Origin: Pithys albifrons albifrons | Taxonomy: Eukaryota; Chordata; Aves; Passeriformes; Thamnophilidae | DNA length: 64,000 nucleotides | Assembly (NCBI RefSeq): GCF_047495875.1 | Contig: NC_092459.1 | Span: 36,427,634-36,491,633, forward strand | Reading direction: 5' to 3' | Shown: in pieces, positions 11,301 through 24,475 of the stretch | Numbering within the stretch: position 1 is the stretch's first letter | How the letters are laid out: each line of letters begins with the position of its first letter | Translations under genes and position numbers: made by a program | The notes under the pieces: generated by a model | The model's input: the letters and a program-made list of their open reading frames with translations, nothing else | Database searches by the model: none | What the model was told of the DNA's origin: nothing

Positions 11301-11636
11301 CAGTGCTTGCTGTTCCACTTCCTTGGCTCTTTGGGAAGTTCTGTTGATGACTGTTGTTCTCTGAGGGCTGTCAGGTCCCACTCTCACAGTCCACTCCACT
11401 GGTGAGTCATTCTGCCTTGACCCTCATCACTCAACAATTTGAAATCCAGCCTCTGAGGCTAACACTCTCCTAAAGTTGGTTAAAAAACAAGAAGAAAGCA
11501 TAGAATCTGTTTTGGGGGAAATCATCCTGCAGATTTCTGACATCTCCCCAAATCCCTGTGCCCAACTAGTACCAGTTTCTTAAAGACAGTAAAATTTTTA
11601 CATATTTATTTGTTCTTCTGTGTGGGGAAAATTATT
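8345..11636. other. Unassigned non-coding sequence
   Basis: No gene or dispersed repeat recognised. The 8412-8815 stretch is richer in G+C and has overlapping open frames on both strands (80 and 109 codons), neither with a recognisable domain. A near-perfect short tandem duplication (agagctacgta, agagctacata) lies at about 8876-8897. An AT-rich run (aataaataaatttaataataa) lies at about 11198-11230. Confidence 0.5.
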
Positions 11637-11642
11637 TCTCTG

Positions 11643-11686
<44 letters not shown>

Positions 11687-11739
11687 TCTCTCTTTCTCCC
11701 CCTCTCTCTCTCCCTCCCTCCCTCTTTTCCCCTTTCCCC
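11637..11739. repeat. (TC)n microsatellite grading into CCCT-rich tract
   Basis: Roughly 90 bp of CT dinucleotides with a few G interruptions, followed by ctccctccctccctc. The two opposite-strand open frames here (Ser/Leu-rich on one strand, Arg/Glu-rich on the other) come from the repeat and are not genes. Homopurine-homopyrimidine tracts of this kind can form triplex DNA. Confidence 0.95.
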
Positions 11740-14155
11740 AGTTTCTTATATGCAAAAAGTTTGTAAAGCAACTTAGCAGTTTTGAGAAACAGGCTATGTA
11801 AAAACATTTGGACAGAATAATTAAACCTGGCAGGAAAGAATTCTTGTGGTGAGTATTAACAGTTGTCTAAGCTTGAACACTATTTAATCTGTTATTCCTG
11901 GTAGGCACTACTTTATAGGACAAGAATATTACAGATATAATCTTTCAGTTAGGAATAAACCTCAGGAGTGGTCTGGTGGAGAAAGTGAAGAAATGAGTCC
12001 TTCCTAAGCATAGGTAAACAGAGAAAAACCTGTCCTTCGTGTGTCTTCCTGAGCAATTACGACTTCTGATAGAAGCAAGTTAGTCACAGTATATATTGCC
12101 TGTTTATTTCCTCATGGATAAAACAGATTATTTGTCTATACTTTCTCTGGTCCATTCCATAGCTCTAACAGTAATAGAAGTCAGGAAAACAATAGCTGAA
12201 TAATATGTAGCAAAAGAAGAAGAATTATTGTAATATCTGTGATTATTAATCCTTCTGAAGATGGCAACTTTTATCACTGATGGCAATGTGTTCATTGCAG
12301 TAGTAGTTTTACTGCCATAAAAGTCCTAAAGTGTTTACTGCCACAAATAACATTTGTTCTCTCAAGTCACCCCTGTGGAAAAGAGGTGAATGTTCATGAG
12401 CTTTGTTATTTGTAGAATCTTCATTTTTTTTTACATAAGTATAAAGTACAATTTGGAGGAAGTGGTGCGATGCTTGGTGGGATTCAGGAGCTGCAAACTA
12501 GACCATGAAGCAGTTCTTTCTCAGGCAAATCACTTCTTACCCTATAAAGCTTCATTGTGACAGAACGTTGTGAGGTCCCAGGAGTACTTTGAATATAAAC
12601 ACTGCAATCTTGAGCTTAATTCAATATTTTGCAGAGTCAGTGGAGAAAGTAATATAATTTGTTCACCGTAATCAGCTAGTAGGTGTCTCTGAAGGTCTGA
12701 TTACTTAATGTTCAAATAAAATGCACTGGTACAATCTAGATGGGAGTTGATGATGGTATATATAACTAAGATGGACTTGCTTAACTTGGAGTCTCTTAAC
12801 CAATCAGAGATAAAAGAAAATATTATCCATGGATATAGCTCCTTGGGAGCTTGGTGTGAGTGAGAAATCCAAACCTAAACTAAATTCTGTGGGCATGCAG
12901 TGTCAAAGAAAGGTTATTGCACAGTGACTAAAAACTTTTTGAAGTCGGCTGCAGAGCCTCCAACATAATCCTCCGTGTCTCACAGGTTCCAGGTTGTCCA
13001 GTCATTTTTCAAATACAAGCTATTTTTGGCTTGTTGGGGTGAAAGGCCAATATATTTGTTCTCACCTATTCCCCAGCTTCTTCCTTATCAATAGCAGAGG
13101 TATGGCCACTCATGGCATCTTTTCTCCTTTATAGAGGTGTGTATCTCATTAGCAGTTTGGGGAAACTGTCAGTGGGCTCAGCCATCACTCATGTGCAGCC
13201 AAGATTACAGCAAGAATGGGGGATAATGAAGGCTGCATTGCACTGTGAGTTGTTGCTGGATTATTGGCTTTTTAGCCCATATAGTCTGACCCCACCATTT
13301 CATAGCTTCAAATAGATGCTGACAAAGTCGAGAGAGAGAACTATTTCCTGTAGAACTCTGTTTTTTAGGAAGTCAGTCGAAGGACAAGCATTTTTCTCAT
13401 TAGTACTTGTTAGGTGCTTCTAACCCTGAAATAAGCAACTATTTTTACCTGTTCCTCATGGTGACTTTCTCTTCTAGGCAGGACAGCAGTATCTGTCAGA
13501 CCCTTTAACAGGTTATGTTTTCAGCTTATCCTAGGATCTCATACTTGCAATATTGAAGATCCCCTGAGCTTTATGTAAAGCAGGGAAATGCTACATAATG
13601 GTCTCTAATTTTTGTTCCTTTGGACAGCTAAATACCAAGTCATTGTGATTAAGACTTGTCTGCCCAAACACAGCTGTCTGCAGCTGAGCTAATCACCTTC
13701 CATCATTAATTAATGAAGAAAACTAGGCACTTTTGGGATTTAAGTTGTTTCATACCAAAGTAGATACCTCAAACATACAAGAGGTCTTGAGACCTAGTAG
13801 TTTCAAAAACTGTGACCTAATTAGGTCGCTCTAATTAATTCACGGGATGGGACAGACTAAGGCTTAGGGGACAACAGATGAGAATTTATAGCTTTACTTA
13901 TTAAGAGGAATCTTGGTAATCAATAATTCCAAGTTTTGCAGTGCTTTAAAAGAATTGTATTTCTCATCATTTGTCTTTTTTCTTTCTTTCTTTTTGAGAG
14001 TAGTGCCAGGATTCCTTTCTTTCCAATTCAAATGTGAGTTCCATCCATATTTTCAAAAGGCAATTTTACCCAGGGATCCCTCAGAATGAATGAGCTGAAA
14101 CTGAAAGACGTGTGTGACTCAAATAAATGCAATGGGCTCAAGACAGGACTAACTG
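11740..14155. other. Unassigned non-coding sequence
   Basis: No gene, RNA or mobile element recognised. A small palindrome, acctaattaggt, occurs near 13816. Confidence 0.5.
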
Positions 14156-14230
14156 GATGCTATTTTATGAACAATGCAGGAGGTCAGATTAAATGATTCA
14201 ATAGTCCCTTCTAGGTTTAAAATCCATTAA
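14156..14230 (+). repeat. Very old CR1-type LINE 3' end
   Basis: The words 'caggaggtcagattaaatga' and 'atagtcccttctaggtttaa' follow the terminal block of ancient sauropsid CR1 elements (aggtcagactagatgat..atggtcccttctggcctta). Only the last 70 bp or so can be recognised. Confidence 0.6.
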
Positions 14231-16799
14231 AAAACCTGAACAAGTTCAATAAAAATGTAATAGCATTTTACAGAAATTGCTGTAAAACCTTTAAGAATTA
14301 ATAGTCACTAATAGCCTTTTTATGATGTTTTCACTATATATTTCTAGAGCAACAAATCCTACAGAGAGGGATTTATTTCTATTTAAATTGATGATGTGAT
14401 GGGAAACAAAAGTCCTTCTTTGAATGGTCAGCCCTGGTATAGCAAAAAAGCTTGTTTTCTAGTGTTGATGCCTCATATGCATTTGCAAGTAGGAAGAACA
14501 GTAATTTAGAAATGAGAGGGGGATCTCATTTCAACGAGAATTTTCAAAGCATCACTCTGTGTATCATTTAGACAACCCTTTGCTCTGACTGCTGTGTACA
14601 AATGCATCAGCCAGTGTGTGTGGGCAGTGTGAGTCATTCAATTTTCCTACTATATAATAATAAAAAAACAAATAATGGTGAAGCCAGCTTTTAGGTCTAG
14701 AGAAGGAAGCTGTGATAATGCCATGAATCCTTGCACTCCAGGATCAACAGTGATGGCATACAAAGCAGACACAATGACAGGCAGATTCTTGCTTAACGGA
14801 TGTTGATCTGAGCTGCAGGCACATTTATCCAATCTTATTTTTATCTTGCAGCTCCTGTACCCTGACTAATACCTTTAAGAGAAAAAGTGGTTCTTTAAAA
14901 GATGGTAACTCAAGCCTATAGGAATTACACACATTTGAGAACAAGTTAATTCTTTTGGGTGAAATCACAGATTTCTGGTCTTTCTTCCTTCCTCTTATTC
15001 ACCTCAGTTATATCTGCTTTACATTTTAATGTAATATATTGTACTGTAGAGGCTGTAGTTTCAATTCATGCTAGTGAAAAAGAATAGAAACCCAGACCTG
15101 CTGCATTACTGTATGCCTTCTGGGGATCCCTGTAGCCAAATGTGTCTGGAGAACTTCCCTTCATAGAATATAACTTCATCATCCCTAGTAAGAGACATGA
15201 ATAAACATCTCACAATATAGTTAAATACCTATTCTGCATACACAAACTAGCATTTCATGACAGAAAAAAACCCCTCTTTTTATTGCATTACTGCATAAAG
15301 ATAGGACTAAGAATTGGTCTTACAAATCTTATTTGTGGTGAGATATGGGTATTTTAAGAAGATCAAGTGTGGAAAGGAAAGGTGATTTCAATAATTTTTA
15401 ATAATCAAACCATCACATTCAGGTTTACAGGCTGATTGCAGATAATGTAATGGTCAAAATTAGGAATGAGAACTGTCAGAAACAGAGTATTAAATAGGGA
15501 ATGGTCAAGCCTCTAATCCCATTACAGAATTCACAGATAAAAGATAGTCAATTCAGTGGCACATAAAACATGGACATGTTGACTCTAGAGAATTTGGCGA
15601 GGCCAGTCAGATGAGTAGAATAATAATTGCAATGGCATAAAAACTCTGTATGTAAAATTGGCTCAAGAAAGATTTTCTGAACTGCTCAGGACTCAGAAAA
15701 AATTTTCTGTCTGAAGTGCTTTAAGGGTGAAGTATTATTTTTAGGTCTATAGAACATACTTGAACTATGGAGACTCTAAATACTAGCAAAATTTAAAGTA
15801 TCTTTTAGGAATGTGCCAATGACGATGCTTAGTGACATAAACAAAAATGTGATAATGCTGATAATGATACTCTTGCATAATTTTTTCTCAATGTGAAAGG
15901 GACCAGGATTTGAACCAGAAGTGTGGGTATGCTATAGCAGTGCCCACAGTACCTTCCCAGCCCTGTGAGGTCTGGAATACTGTCAATATTCCTGTGAGAT
16001 TTTGATCCAAAATGGAGCAAAAATTATAGGACTGTTTATTGTTGTAGAAGTAAAATACAAATTAATAAAGAAAGCAGCAGCAACAAAATGCTGCCGGTCA
16101 AAATTTGTGATATAAAATTAAAGTAGACAGCCCAAAGGAGCTAGTGACAATAAGTAAATAACATTTACAAATATGCTGGAGGAAAAAAAAAAAGCAAAAG
16201 TAAGAGAAGCAGTCAGTCTCTTGATAGATGACAAGGGTAATAAAAACCAGAGGGATGAGGCTTTGTTCAATTCTCTTATCTTTCGGTCCTTGTTCTCACT
16301 CATGCATCCTAAGCTAAAAATGGGATCCTCTCATGTCTAATGAGAAGGGGCATATAGTATAAAGGAAATAAGAAAAGTAGACATATTCCAGTGCCTTCAC
16401 TGCTGCTTGTGAGAGCTTATCACCATATGGAAAACACAAAATCTGCAACCCTGTACCAAAGCTCAGCTGAAATGCCTGGCAAGGCTCACAACACTGCAAG
16501 GAAATCCTGCCTTTCCTGCTAAGTCTTCAATTCTGGCCCCACCATCTTCCCACAACATCTGCATCCTGGTATAAATGAACACATCACAGCCCCGCGTGGG
16601 TGCTCTGGGACTGGACAGGTCAGGAAGCAGCAGCTCTCGCACTTATTTCTGCCTCCGCTCTGTTTCGTCACCAGCGTTCATCTGCCTTTCTCCTATAATG
16701 TGCCCCTGCACTACTAGTTGTCTAAAATTCTACATCTGCTAGAGATATGTATCACATGAAGATAACATGATACACTTGAATGACTTTTTTCATCTTCCC
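14231..16799. other. Unassigned non-coding sequence
   Basis: No gene recognised. A short stretch with several CpG dinucleotides (about 16590-16672, including ccccgcg, tctcgc and tccgctc) stands out from the CpG-poor surroundings but has no promoter-like organisation that I can support. Confidence 0.45.
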
Positions 16800-16835
16800 A
16801 GTGTAGGTGAAACTTCTAGTGTAGGTGAAACTTCT
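16800..16835. repeat. Perfect 18-bp tandem duplication
   Basis: The unit agtgtaggtgaaacttct occurs twice without a gap and without mismatch (16800-16817 and 16818-16835). It looks like a recent slippage event in otherwise unique DNA. Confidence 0.85.
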
Positions 16836-18594
16836 TCAGGGGACTAAACTATGAAAACAATCCTTCAGTCCTTATGTTTCCCTTTAGACACCTCCTTCAC
16901 CAGGCTCTTCCAGGATTCCCATGGCAGCATTGCCACAAAGCTTCCTTGAGCACTCTGCCTTTACCCCTCAGTTTCCTAGTATCTGTCCCTTACTGCTTTT
17001 CCAGAACTCAGTGCTCCTCCTCTCTCCTCCCTCCCCCTTCCTGCCTCAACATCATTTCCCCTCCCCATTTTCCCAACAGCATCAGCCCCTGTCTCTCTGT
17101 CATCTTGCTGCCTCTGCATGAGTTCTGTTGTTAACAGAAGTCACTGGTGTAACATACAATTACATGGTTATGGATTATGGAGCTCTATTTAGTAATAAAA
17201 TCTTTGCCTTTCTCAAGTGGCAGAATATGTGAATTCAAAGTTTTGCCTTCTGTGGAAGTTTAACAGTGGAGGGGGCAGGGAGCTGCATGTATGTGCAAAG
17301 GAAACTGCAAAAGATTTATGGAAGGAAGGTAACAAGAGCTTGACAAATAGGGGAATTATCCCATAGAGGATCCCTAAGCTCTACAAACTGCCTTCCTTTG
17401 AGCTGGAACAGGGCTGGCCTCCAGGGCTGTTCAAAAGGGGTCTGTCTGCAGACCCACAGCACTGCAGGAGTGTGACAAATGCAGCCAGAAATCTGCTGGC
17501 AGCTGGGATCTCCCTGAGCCTGTGAACTGCTTCTAGCCAGACAAGAGTGGGATAGAAGGGCAAAGGAAATAATCTGGGAGGAACTTTAAGTGAAGAAGCT
17601 GCCTGAACTGTCTGGACACTGAATGCTGGGTGATGGATGGAGTTCAGGGAGGCTGCCCCTCCTGTGGGAAAGGAGCCAGCCAGTGGCTAGACTTGGGTTG
17701 ACTCAAGTGGGGCTGGGTGCCCTGGTGGGGCCAACAGAAAGCAGGTTTGATGTCCTATTGCCTTCAGGGACAGCCTTCAGGAGACTTTGGAAGGGAAGGT
17801 GTGTGGAGCTGTCTGCAGCTCAGTCAGCTTCAGCAGACATGCCCACACACTATGTATGCCATTCGTCCCCCACTAGCTCTGCTAACACAGCTAACACAAC
17901 TCTGCTGCTCTTGCTAATGTAGCAAATTTATTCAGTGCAGGTTGCCATTGTTGTGGCCTGGGTTAGTCCTCAGAGCCTGCTCAGATGGTGAAATTTAGGA
18001 GAGCAGTGAGTGACCCTGGCAGCTGGCTGTTCACATCTGCATGGCCTGGTGCTCTGTAGCCTCTGTCCCCTTTACTCAGCGCAAATTTTGAAATAATCAG
18101 CAAATAAAACCTATAACATACTGAAGTAGATTTAACTAATGCAAAGTGCTTTTCCATCCCTGATGCAATGTTGAGCTATTGCTCATTCTTCATCTAAATA
18201 AATACATTAAATTTTGCTCCACTAACATGCAATACTTACAACTGAGTATATGAAAGCTCCAGTTTGATCATGCATTCATGGTCCTTGATCATGTGTTTGG
18301 AACATGTATCACATATGCATTGCTTCTGTCTATAGAAAAACATAAAGGTAGAGAAAGAATTGTTGTGAAATGAAGTGAAGAATTTCCTGAAGTGAAATTC
18401 CTACAGCAGTGTTGCTGAGCAGGACTGAGAGCATACACTTAACATAGAAACTATTCCAAAAGAAAAACATGTCATTTGTGTAATGCAACATGATAAGACT
18501 AATACCTCTCTTAGAATCTTAAATTTTGAATCTCATGATTTCTGTGTGCATAACATTTTCAGAATTTGTACTGTGATAACAATCTTTTCCATTA
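16836..18594. other. Unassigned non-coding sequence
   Basis: No gene recognised. 16870-17130 is pyrimidine-rich (many cctcc and ccttcc words). 17380-17920 has higher G+C and several overlapping open frames of 60-99 codons on both strands, none with a recognisable motif. Confidence 0.45.
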
Positions 18595-19090
18595 GTTGGC
18601 CATGTAATTGCAAAAACAAAGCACTGCTTTTGTTTTATTAGTTTACCTTTTATTTACAGCATTCCTGCTTTACCAGGGGTGTGTTAAATTATTAACAGGT
18701 AATGTCCATGTTCACAGAAAAGCTAAATTGAATCCAGTACAATGTGGGCTTATTAAAAGACTGGCTAACAGATTTGCTTTGCCCACAAAACTGTGCACTG
18801 TGGTTTCAAATATTCTTTTTCCAATTAAGACTATTTATTTATTTTGATTTCTAGCGGTCATGGTGAATTCTTGTCAATGGTATTTTTTTCCCACAGAAAT
18901 GCTCTGTATTTTTGCAGGAGTAAAACTGCATGTTTAATTGGTTATTTTAACACCTTTAGTGCAATATCTCTGTGCTTTAATAGGGCTATAATTTTTAAAT
19001 GTAGGTCCATTATTTTCTATGGCATCAATATTGGCAGACTTCTCAAGTGTCTTGCTTCTCACTGGTGTGGCTGATTTGACATTAAAATCC
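18595..19090. promoter_or_regulatory. Candidate conserved non-coding element
   Basis: About 500 bp of AT-rich unique sequence, dense in homeodomain-type words (gtaattgc, ccaattaag, tttaattgg) and free of repeats. This texture is common in vertebrate developmental enhancers. I infer it from style alone; conservation cannot be seen in one sequence. Confidence 0.2.
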
Positions 19091-20239
19091 CTCTTTGTCC
19101 CTCTTTAGTCTCTGCTGATGACCCTTATTAACCAGAAGGATTTCTAGAACTAAAAAGCTTATCAGGTTAGAAAGGGGCATGTTACAAAAATGTGTTTTTA
19201 TTAGAACTTAAAGTAACTATCAGGATAAAAAAAGAAAACCTGTCCTGTTGCACTGGGCTGCATGAAGATAGAGATAAGAATGCCATAAGGTAGATGACTT
19301 TTTTTTCTTGGTATTTTTTCTGCATGATGGGATGAAGTGCTAAGCAGAATCATTTAAGTTTTGCTCCACTAATGGACATAAATTGGCAGTATCCTCCTTT
19401 CCTAGCAATTGACTGAACCTGCACATCAGCAGGACAGGTCTCCTAGATGGTGACAAGCAGGGCGTCTACTTACTTTCTGGATGTGTTTGGGGGAAACTCA
19501 GTCGAACTTTTGCCCTCTTTGGGTCCTGGCTTTTTGAGTTGTGCCTCTTTAAGTAGAAGCGTTTCATTCAAATCAAGCAAAATTTGTCCAATTGTGGTAA
19601 GAAAAATAATGTGTTATATCCTAAAATGCAATGTGGCTGAAAAAGGCTAGGGTTCATGATATGTTTAGCCACTGAATGTGGAACTCAGTGGGAAGTGCTA
19701 AGGAGAGAAGGTGAACATGATGTTTAGGCATGTAAGAAAGGAATATCAAGTATAAATTAGAAAACTGCTGTTCCACATTCTTCAATGTTGGGGATATATT
19801 TATCAGAATAATAAATCAGGCCAGAGTATCTTCAAGAGTGATACTTAAAATCAGGGAAATATTAGAGACCTCATCAAAAATCTTTCACCAAAATTAAAAA
19901 AGAGTTTCAAGTCTATAATATAACATAAATTCAGATATTTAAAAAACTTCATGTATTTTGATACTCCAAAAAGGATATAAGGAGGTGAACTGATTATAAT
20001 TTACACTTATGTAAAAAAGATATTTGTGGAGTAGGCCTTTAATGCAGTGGAAAGCCATAATTGGATCCATTAGCCAGAAAATAAGATGGACAAATAAGAT
20101 GTGTGATTTTAGTATTGAGGGTGATTAATTCACAAAACTACTTAACTTGGAATATTATATCTTTCCAATTGCCTGATGTCTTTGAATCAATAGTGAATAT
20201 TTTTCTCAGGTGCAGGTTATAGCTCATTGAGACATTATA
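19091..20239. other. Unassigned non-coding sequence
   Basis: No gene or repeat recognised. 19440-19640 carries a 67-codon open frame of no recognisable family. Confidence 0.45.
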
Positions 20240-20350
20240 AACATGATACAGGAGTCTGTTGTTAAAGTTCTGTGGGCAAAGGTCAGACTAACTGATCCTA
20301 TTGTATCATATGACCTATGATTTATGAATAATCTTGTGATTTATGAATCA
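20240..20350 (+). repeat. Probable very old CR1-type 3' end
   Basis: 'gcaaaggtcagactaactga' followed by 'tcctattgtatcatatg' and repeated 'tgatttatgaat' words resembles a decayed CR1 terminal block with its short tandem tail. The match is poor, so this is a tentative call. Confidence 0.4.
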
Positions 20351-23089
20351 ATTATGTGATCTTGGCCAGTTCTACATTTTGATTCCTGTTTTTATATAAC
20401 CTAAGTTTGAGTACAGAATCTTCATGCGCAATAGTCTATAAAATCAAGCAGAGGATCAGCAACATTTCTTGGGGAAATTTTTGAACTACTAATTTTTCTG
20501 CTTTTCCACAGGTGTCAAGCAAATAGAAGCAATGCAAAGCAAATGGACATTGAAACCCTTAGCAATCTTTTCCTGCTGACCTGACCAAGAGGTCAGCTGA
20601 CATATGATGACTTGTGGCTAGGTTCAGGTGCAACTGTCTTAGACTACATAGAGATACAAATGAGATATTTTTTGCTCAGCCTGGACCCCTATGAGAGTAG
20701 TTCAGGCTGAGCAATGTACAAGAGGATTTGCATTTCTTCTCTATTTAAACTTCATTCCTTTTAAAGTATGTCCTCTTTCAAACAATACTATAAGGGAGGA
20801 GTGGAAATAGGAAAAAAGTAGTCCTAGGAGAGTTTTCCTTTGTATCCACTTAAACTAAGAACATAAGTGAGGATTAAGCTATCTGAACAAATAGAAGGCT
20901 GATTCTCTATAAGTTGAAACATGACTCAAAGCAAAATGAAAATTTGTCCTTTGCAAAAGTATGTCATTATGTTGCTGGTGCTATTGAAAACACTTGTTTT
21001 ATTCAAAAGCCTTTCTATAAAACCTTCATAAGGGCAAAGAGATGGCTGAGAAGCAGTCCCCATAAGCTATAATTGGAGAATCATAAATGTAACCATTATT
21101 TGTGTGCTCCTGGAGTCTGTACGATTCCCTTCTCTCATCAAGGATTAAAATAATGAAAAAATTACACTAATGTTGTCAGAGCATGGTTCATACTTTAATT
21201 TAAAGTTTGTGGGCTAATCCTGGCAGTGGCATAACTACAGTGAAGTTTATTGAAGTTGCTCCACAGAGGAATTAGATGCTCTTTGTCACCTCATGCCTCT
21301 ACTTACCACTCTGGTAATATAACTGTATGTAATCAGTCAGGTTTCTCAACCATTGCTGAAATATTGACTATATTGTTTTTATAATTTGAAGCTGCAACTT
21401 AATTTTTATTTCATTTCAATAATATCTTTGTGAATGGCAACATACTGTGCTATTTTAAATTTCTGTTTAAGTTTCAGATGGGTGATGAATGCATGCTCCC
21501 AGAGTAACCAGAAGCTGAAATCTAGTAATTATGATTAATACTGTTTGGAAATAAATTGTGTTAATTTTAAGCTTAATGAAATTAAATAGTTGATTTTACC
21601 CTAAAAATTATGCTTGCAAGATCTTGAACCAACCCGTCTGTGATGAATGCATTCACATTACAGTGCTCTTATCTGTGAGGAAATCTAAGCTTCATTTTTT
21701 TATGGAATACAATTTATGGCATGAAAATGCTGTCCCAGAACTATGGACTCTTCCTTTCCAAATAATCCATTGGCTAAAATAAGAAGAAAAAATTAAAAAA
21801 AAAAACCCAACACCATAAACTGTGGGGGTATTTACACTTCTAAAGGTTCTGATGTATTACCAGTGAAGAGAAGCAGTATATCCTTAGACTCTGAGCACAG
21901 TAATATCTTCTGGGTCATCATGTTACAGAGAGATTACACTTATTTAGTTATCCTTTTTGGAATTTCTGAAGAAATGCTAGGCTTATGTCACACTGCTGTT
22001 AACTCTAAAATGCAGAGGCACCTAGAGAAGTTAAACTGATAGCTGTGTGCATTTATGTAAGTCTTCTGATGCTTGATCAGCTATGTAGAAGCACAGCACT
22101 GAGAGTTTCCTGAAAAACATAACTCTCCCGAGGTGTTCCAGTAGCAGCATCCTCTGAGGCTTATCTGTAGGAAGTGAAATGGCCTTTTCTGAGGCAGATC
22201 TGCAAGTGTTTGCTTACTCTTGGGGCAAGTGCACAGTAACACACTGGGGTAGGGACAGAGGGAAGAACAAACTGTGTACAGTCACCACACAGACCATTTT
22301 CATTTTACCTTCTTCTACAGGACAGGCTGAGGGGTGTCATAACCTATGTTCTTGTAGCAGCTCTAAAACCCACCCATCAAGCAGGAGGGGGAGTGTTAAC
22401 TGACCATTGGAGGGATAGCAAAGGATAGTCTTTCCATCTTTTGCAGAAAAATAGAATTTTTCTCAAGATTTTGGAAATCCAGTCATTAATGGATAAAAAG
22501 TGAGATTTCCAGATGTTTGAGATGGCATATTTTCTTGACTATACAAATATTTTAATTTTGACCTAGGCAGGATCTGTTTCCATGTTTGTAACACTTTTCA
22601 TGTGGAAATTAAAGCAGTTAATTCAGTGTTTGATGGTGTAAAGCTCACTTCAATGAACAGCAAAACTCCCATGGGCACCTGAAGGATCAGGTTATTGCCT
22701 TCTATTCTTTGGGTACTCTCAGTTGATTGTGGTTTCTCTTTGCCTGTGAGGAAGCTTCTAGGCTCTGGTGCTTACTTTAATGTCTATTGAGCACCCTTTC
22801 TCCCTGGTAGCATTATTTACCTTTCCTGCCCCTATGACCTCTGCCTCAGGCTCTTGACAATGCTGTGAGTTGGTGTGGTGGTGATATTTACTCTTTTCTA
22901 TATTTCACTTTGAAAATAAGAGAAGGACTTGGATTTTAAGGCATCAAAACAATAATTTTGATAGTATGAAAACCTTAATCTAATAAACTATATGTAGAAA
23001 AAAATAAATTTGGTGCAGTAAATAAATGAGTGAAGTCTTGTGTCTCTGGGGAAGCTGGGACAGGGATGAGCAATATTTATTTAATTCTT
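20351..23089. other. Unassigned non-coding sequence
   Basis: No gene or dispersed repeat recognised. A poly(A)-rich run lies at about 21786-21804. Confidence 0.5.
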
Positions 23090-23340
23090 ATGTTTCATGT
23101 CTCTCAGATTGCAATGCCAAAATGGCCTATTAGTATCACCTAATTTGGACCCCGCTTGCATAAATAGAATTTCGCCCAGTAATTTCTGTGTCAAGCCTGA
23201 TAATTTCTTTCTCCAAAGATATATTCCTTTAGCAGCTTTGTGCTTCTTAATGGTTATTGATTTAAGCGTCCTCCATCCTGCTCTTAAAAATGCTTTGTTT
23301 AGGGGAAGAAAAAGTACGCTTTGTTTCTTGTCTTAACAGA
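23090..23340. promoter_or_regulatory. Candidate conserved non-coding element
   Basis: Unique sequence with words such as ttgcataaat (octamer-like), cctaatttgg, gataatttc and gttattgattta, with no repeat signature. The suggestion of conservation is an inference from texture only. The 79-codon open frame here has no recognisable domain. Confidence 0.18.
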
Positions 23341-23719
23341 ATAAGATTCTTTTCTCAGCTTGGCATTTCTCTTCTTTCTCTATAGCAAGAAACTTCTGCA
23401 GAGCAGCTCAGGGCATTTCAGGGAATATTCTAAATTGTCAGTGGGAAAACCCTATTGATTTCAGGTAAGAACTGGGGGGAAAAATCCGCACAAAAACAAG
23501 AGAAGAGAAAATATGAATACTTGACATATGATTGTCAGATTCAGCAGCTTCATTCACTACTCTAATTGTTTATAGACTGAAGGACAGTTTGATAGCCATT
23601 ACTCACTTCTTCCAAAATAATTATACTGTCCATATCATCTTTGCTTATCCTCCCAAAGAGTTTGAAGAGGTGACTCCCTAAAATGCTTATTCTTCAGTCT
23701 AAAAGATGGGGAAAAGCAT
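23341..23719. other. Unassigned non-coding sequence
   Basis: Nothing recognised before the CR1 endonuclease fragment. Confidence 0.4.
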
Positions 23720-24475
23720 TAATACTGTCATGGCGTGAATTTTCAGAAGTGAGTCTGAGGAATAAGCAGGGTGATCTGGAATCATTTGTCAGCTCCCAGA
23801 GCTATGATGTCATTGGTGTTAGTGAGACTTTGTGGAATGAGTCCTGTGGTTGGAGTGCTGGGATGGAAGGTTACAGGCTGTTCAGGAACAATAGGCAGGG
23901 CAAGCTAGGAGGAGAAGTTGCACTGTAAGTAAAGGAGAGGTTTCATTGCACAGTACTTACCGTTAGGGATGGTGTAGTGGAGAGCTTCTGCATGAGGATT
24001 AGGGTGATGGAAAACAAAGGAAATGTTGTAGTGAGTGTCTACTACTGATAGCCCTCCTGAAAGCACCAATGAGTTATTGTATAGGCAATTAGGAGAAACT
24101 TCTGAATTGGTAGCCCTTGTCCTTATGGGAGACTTCAACTTCCCAGACAGCGATTGGAAATATCATACTATTTTGATGAACCGGTATTGGAAATTCTTGA
24201 AGTTTATAGGAGATAACTTCTTGTCATAGGTACTCAGTAAGCCAACTAGGAAAGATGTGTTCCTAGACTTGCTATTTATGAATAGAGACAGACTTATTGA
24301 GGATGTGACTGTAGATGGCTGTCTTGGCCACAGTGATCATGAAGTCGTTCTGTTTAAAATTTTCAGTGTGATGAGAAAAAAGGCCAGCAGAGTCAGGAGA
24401 GCAACTGAGGTAGTTGGACTAGATGATTGTTGTAGTTCCCTTTCAACTGGAGCAGGCTGTCGTATTGAATAAATA
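23720..24475 (+). pseudogene. CR1 LINE ORF2 endonuclease fragment, broken
   Basis: Three frames together carry an APE-type endonuclease as found at the start of CR1 ORF2. Near 23806-23840 is DVIGVSETLW with the catalytic Glu. Near 24127-24150 is GDFNFPD with the Asp and Asn. Near 24329-24343 is SDHE with the final Asp-His pair. The frame is interrupted by a stop at about 23929 and by later frame changes, so it is dead. No reverse transcriptase follows. Instead, from about 24408, the sequence reads like a CR1 3' terminus ('gttggactagatgattg', then 'agttccctttcaactgg'). The element therefore lacks its RT and most of the 3' region, through deletion or a template jump during insertion. An alternative is that two independent fragments lie side by side. 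Confidence 0.8.

Noticed and set aside
11598..11807. Arg/Glu-rich and Ser/Leu-rich open frames on opposite strands
   Set aside because: Translations of the (TC)n microsatellite.
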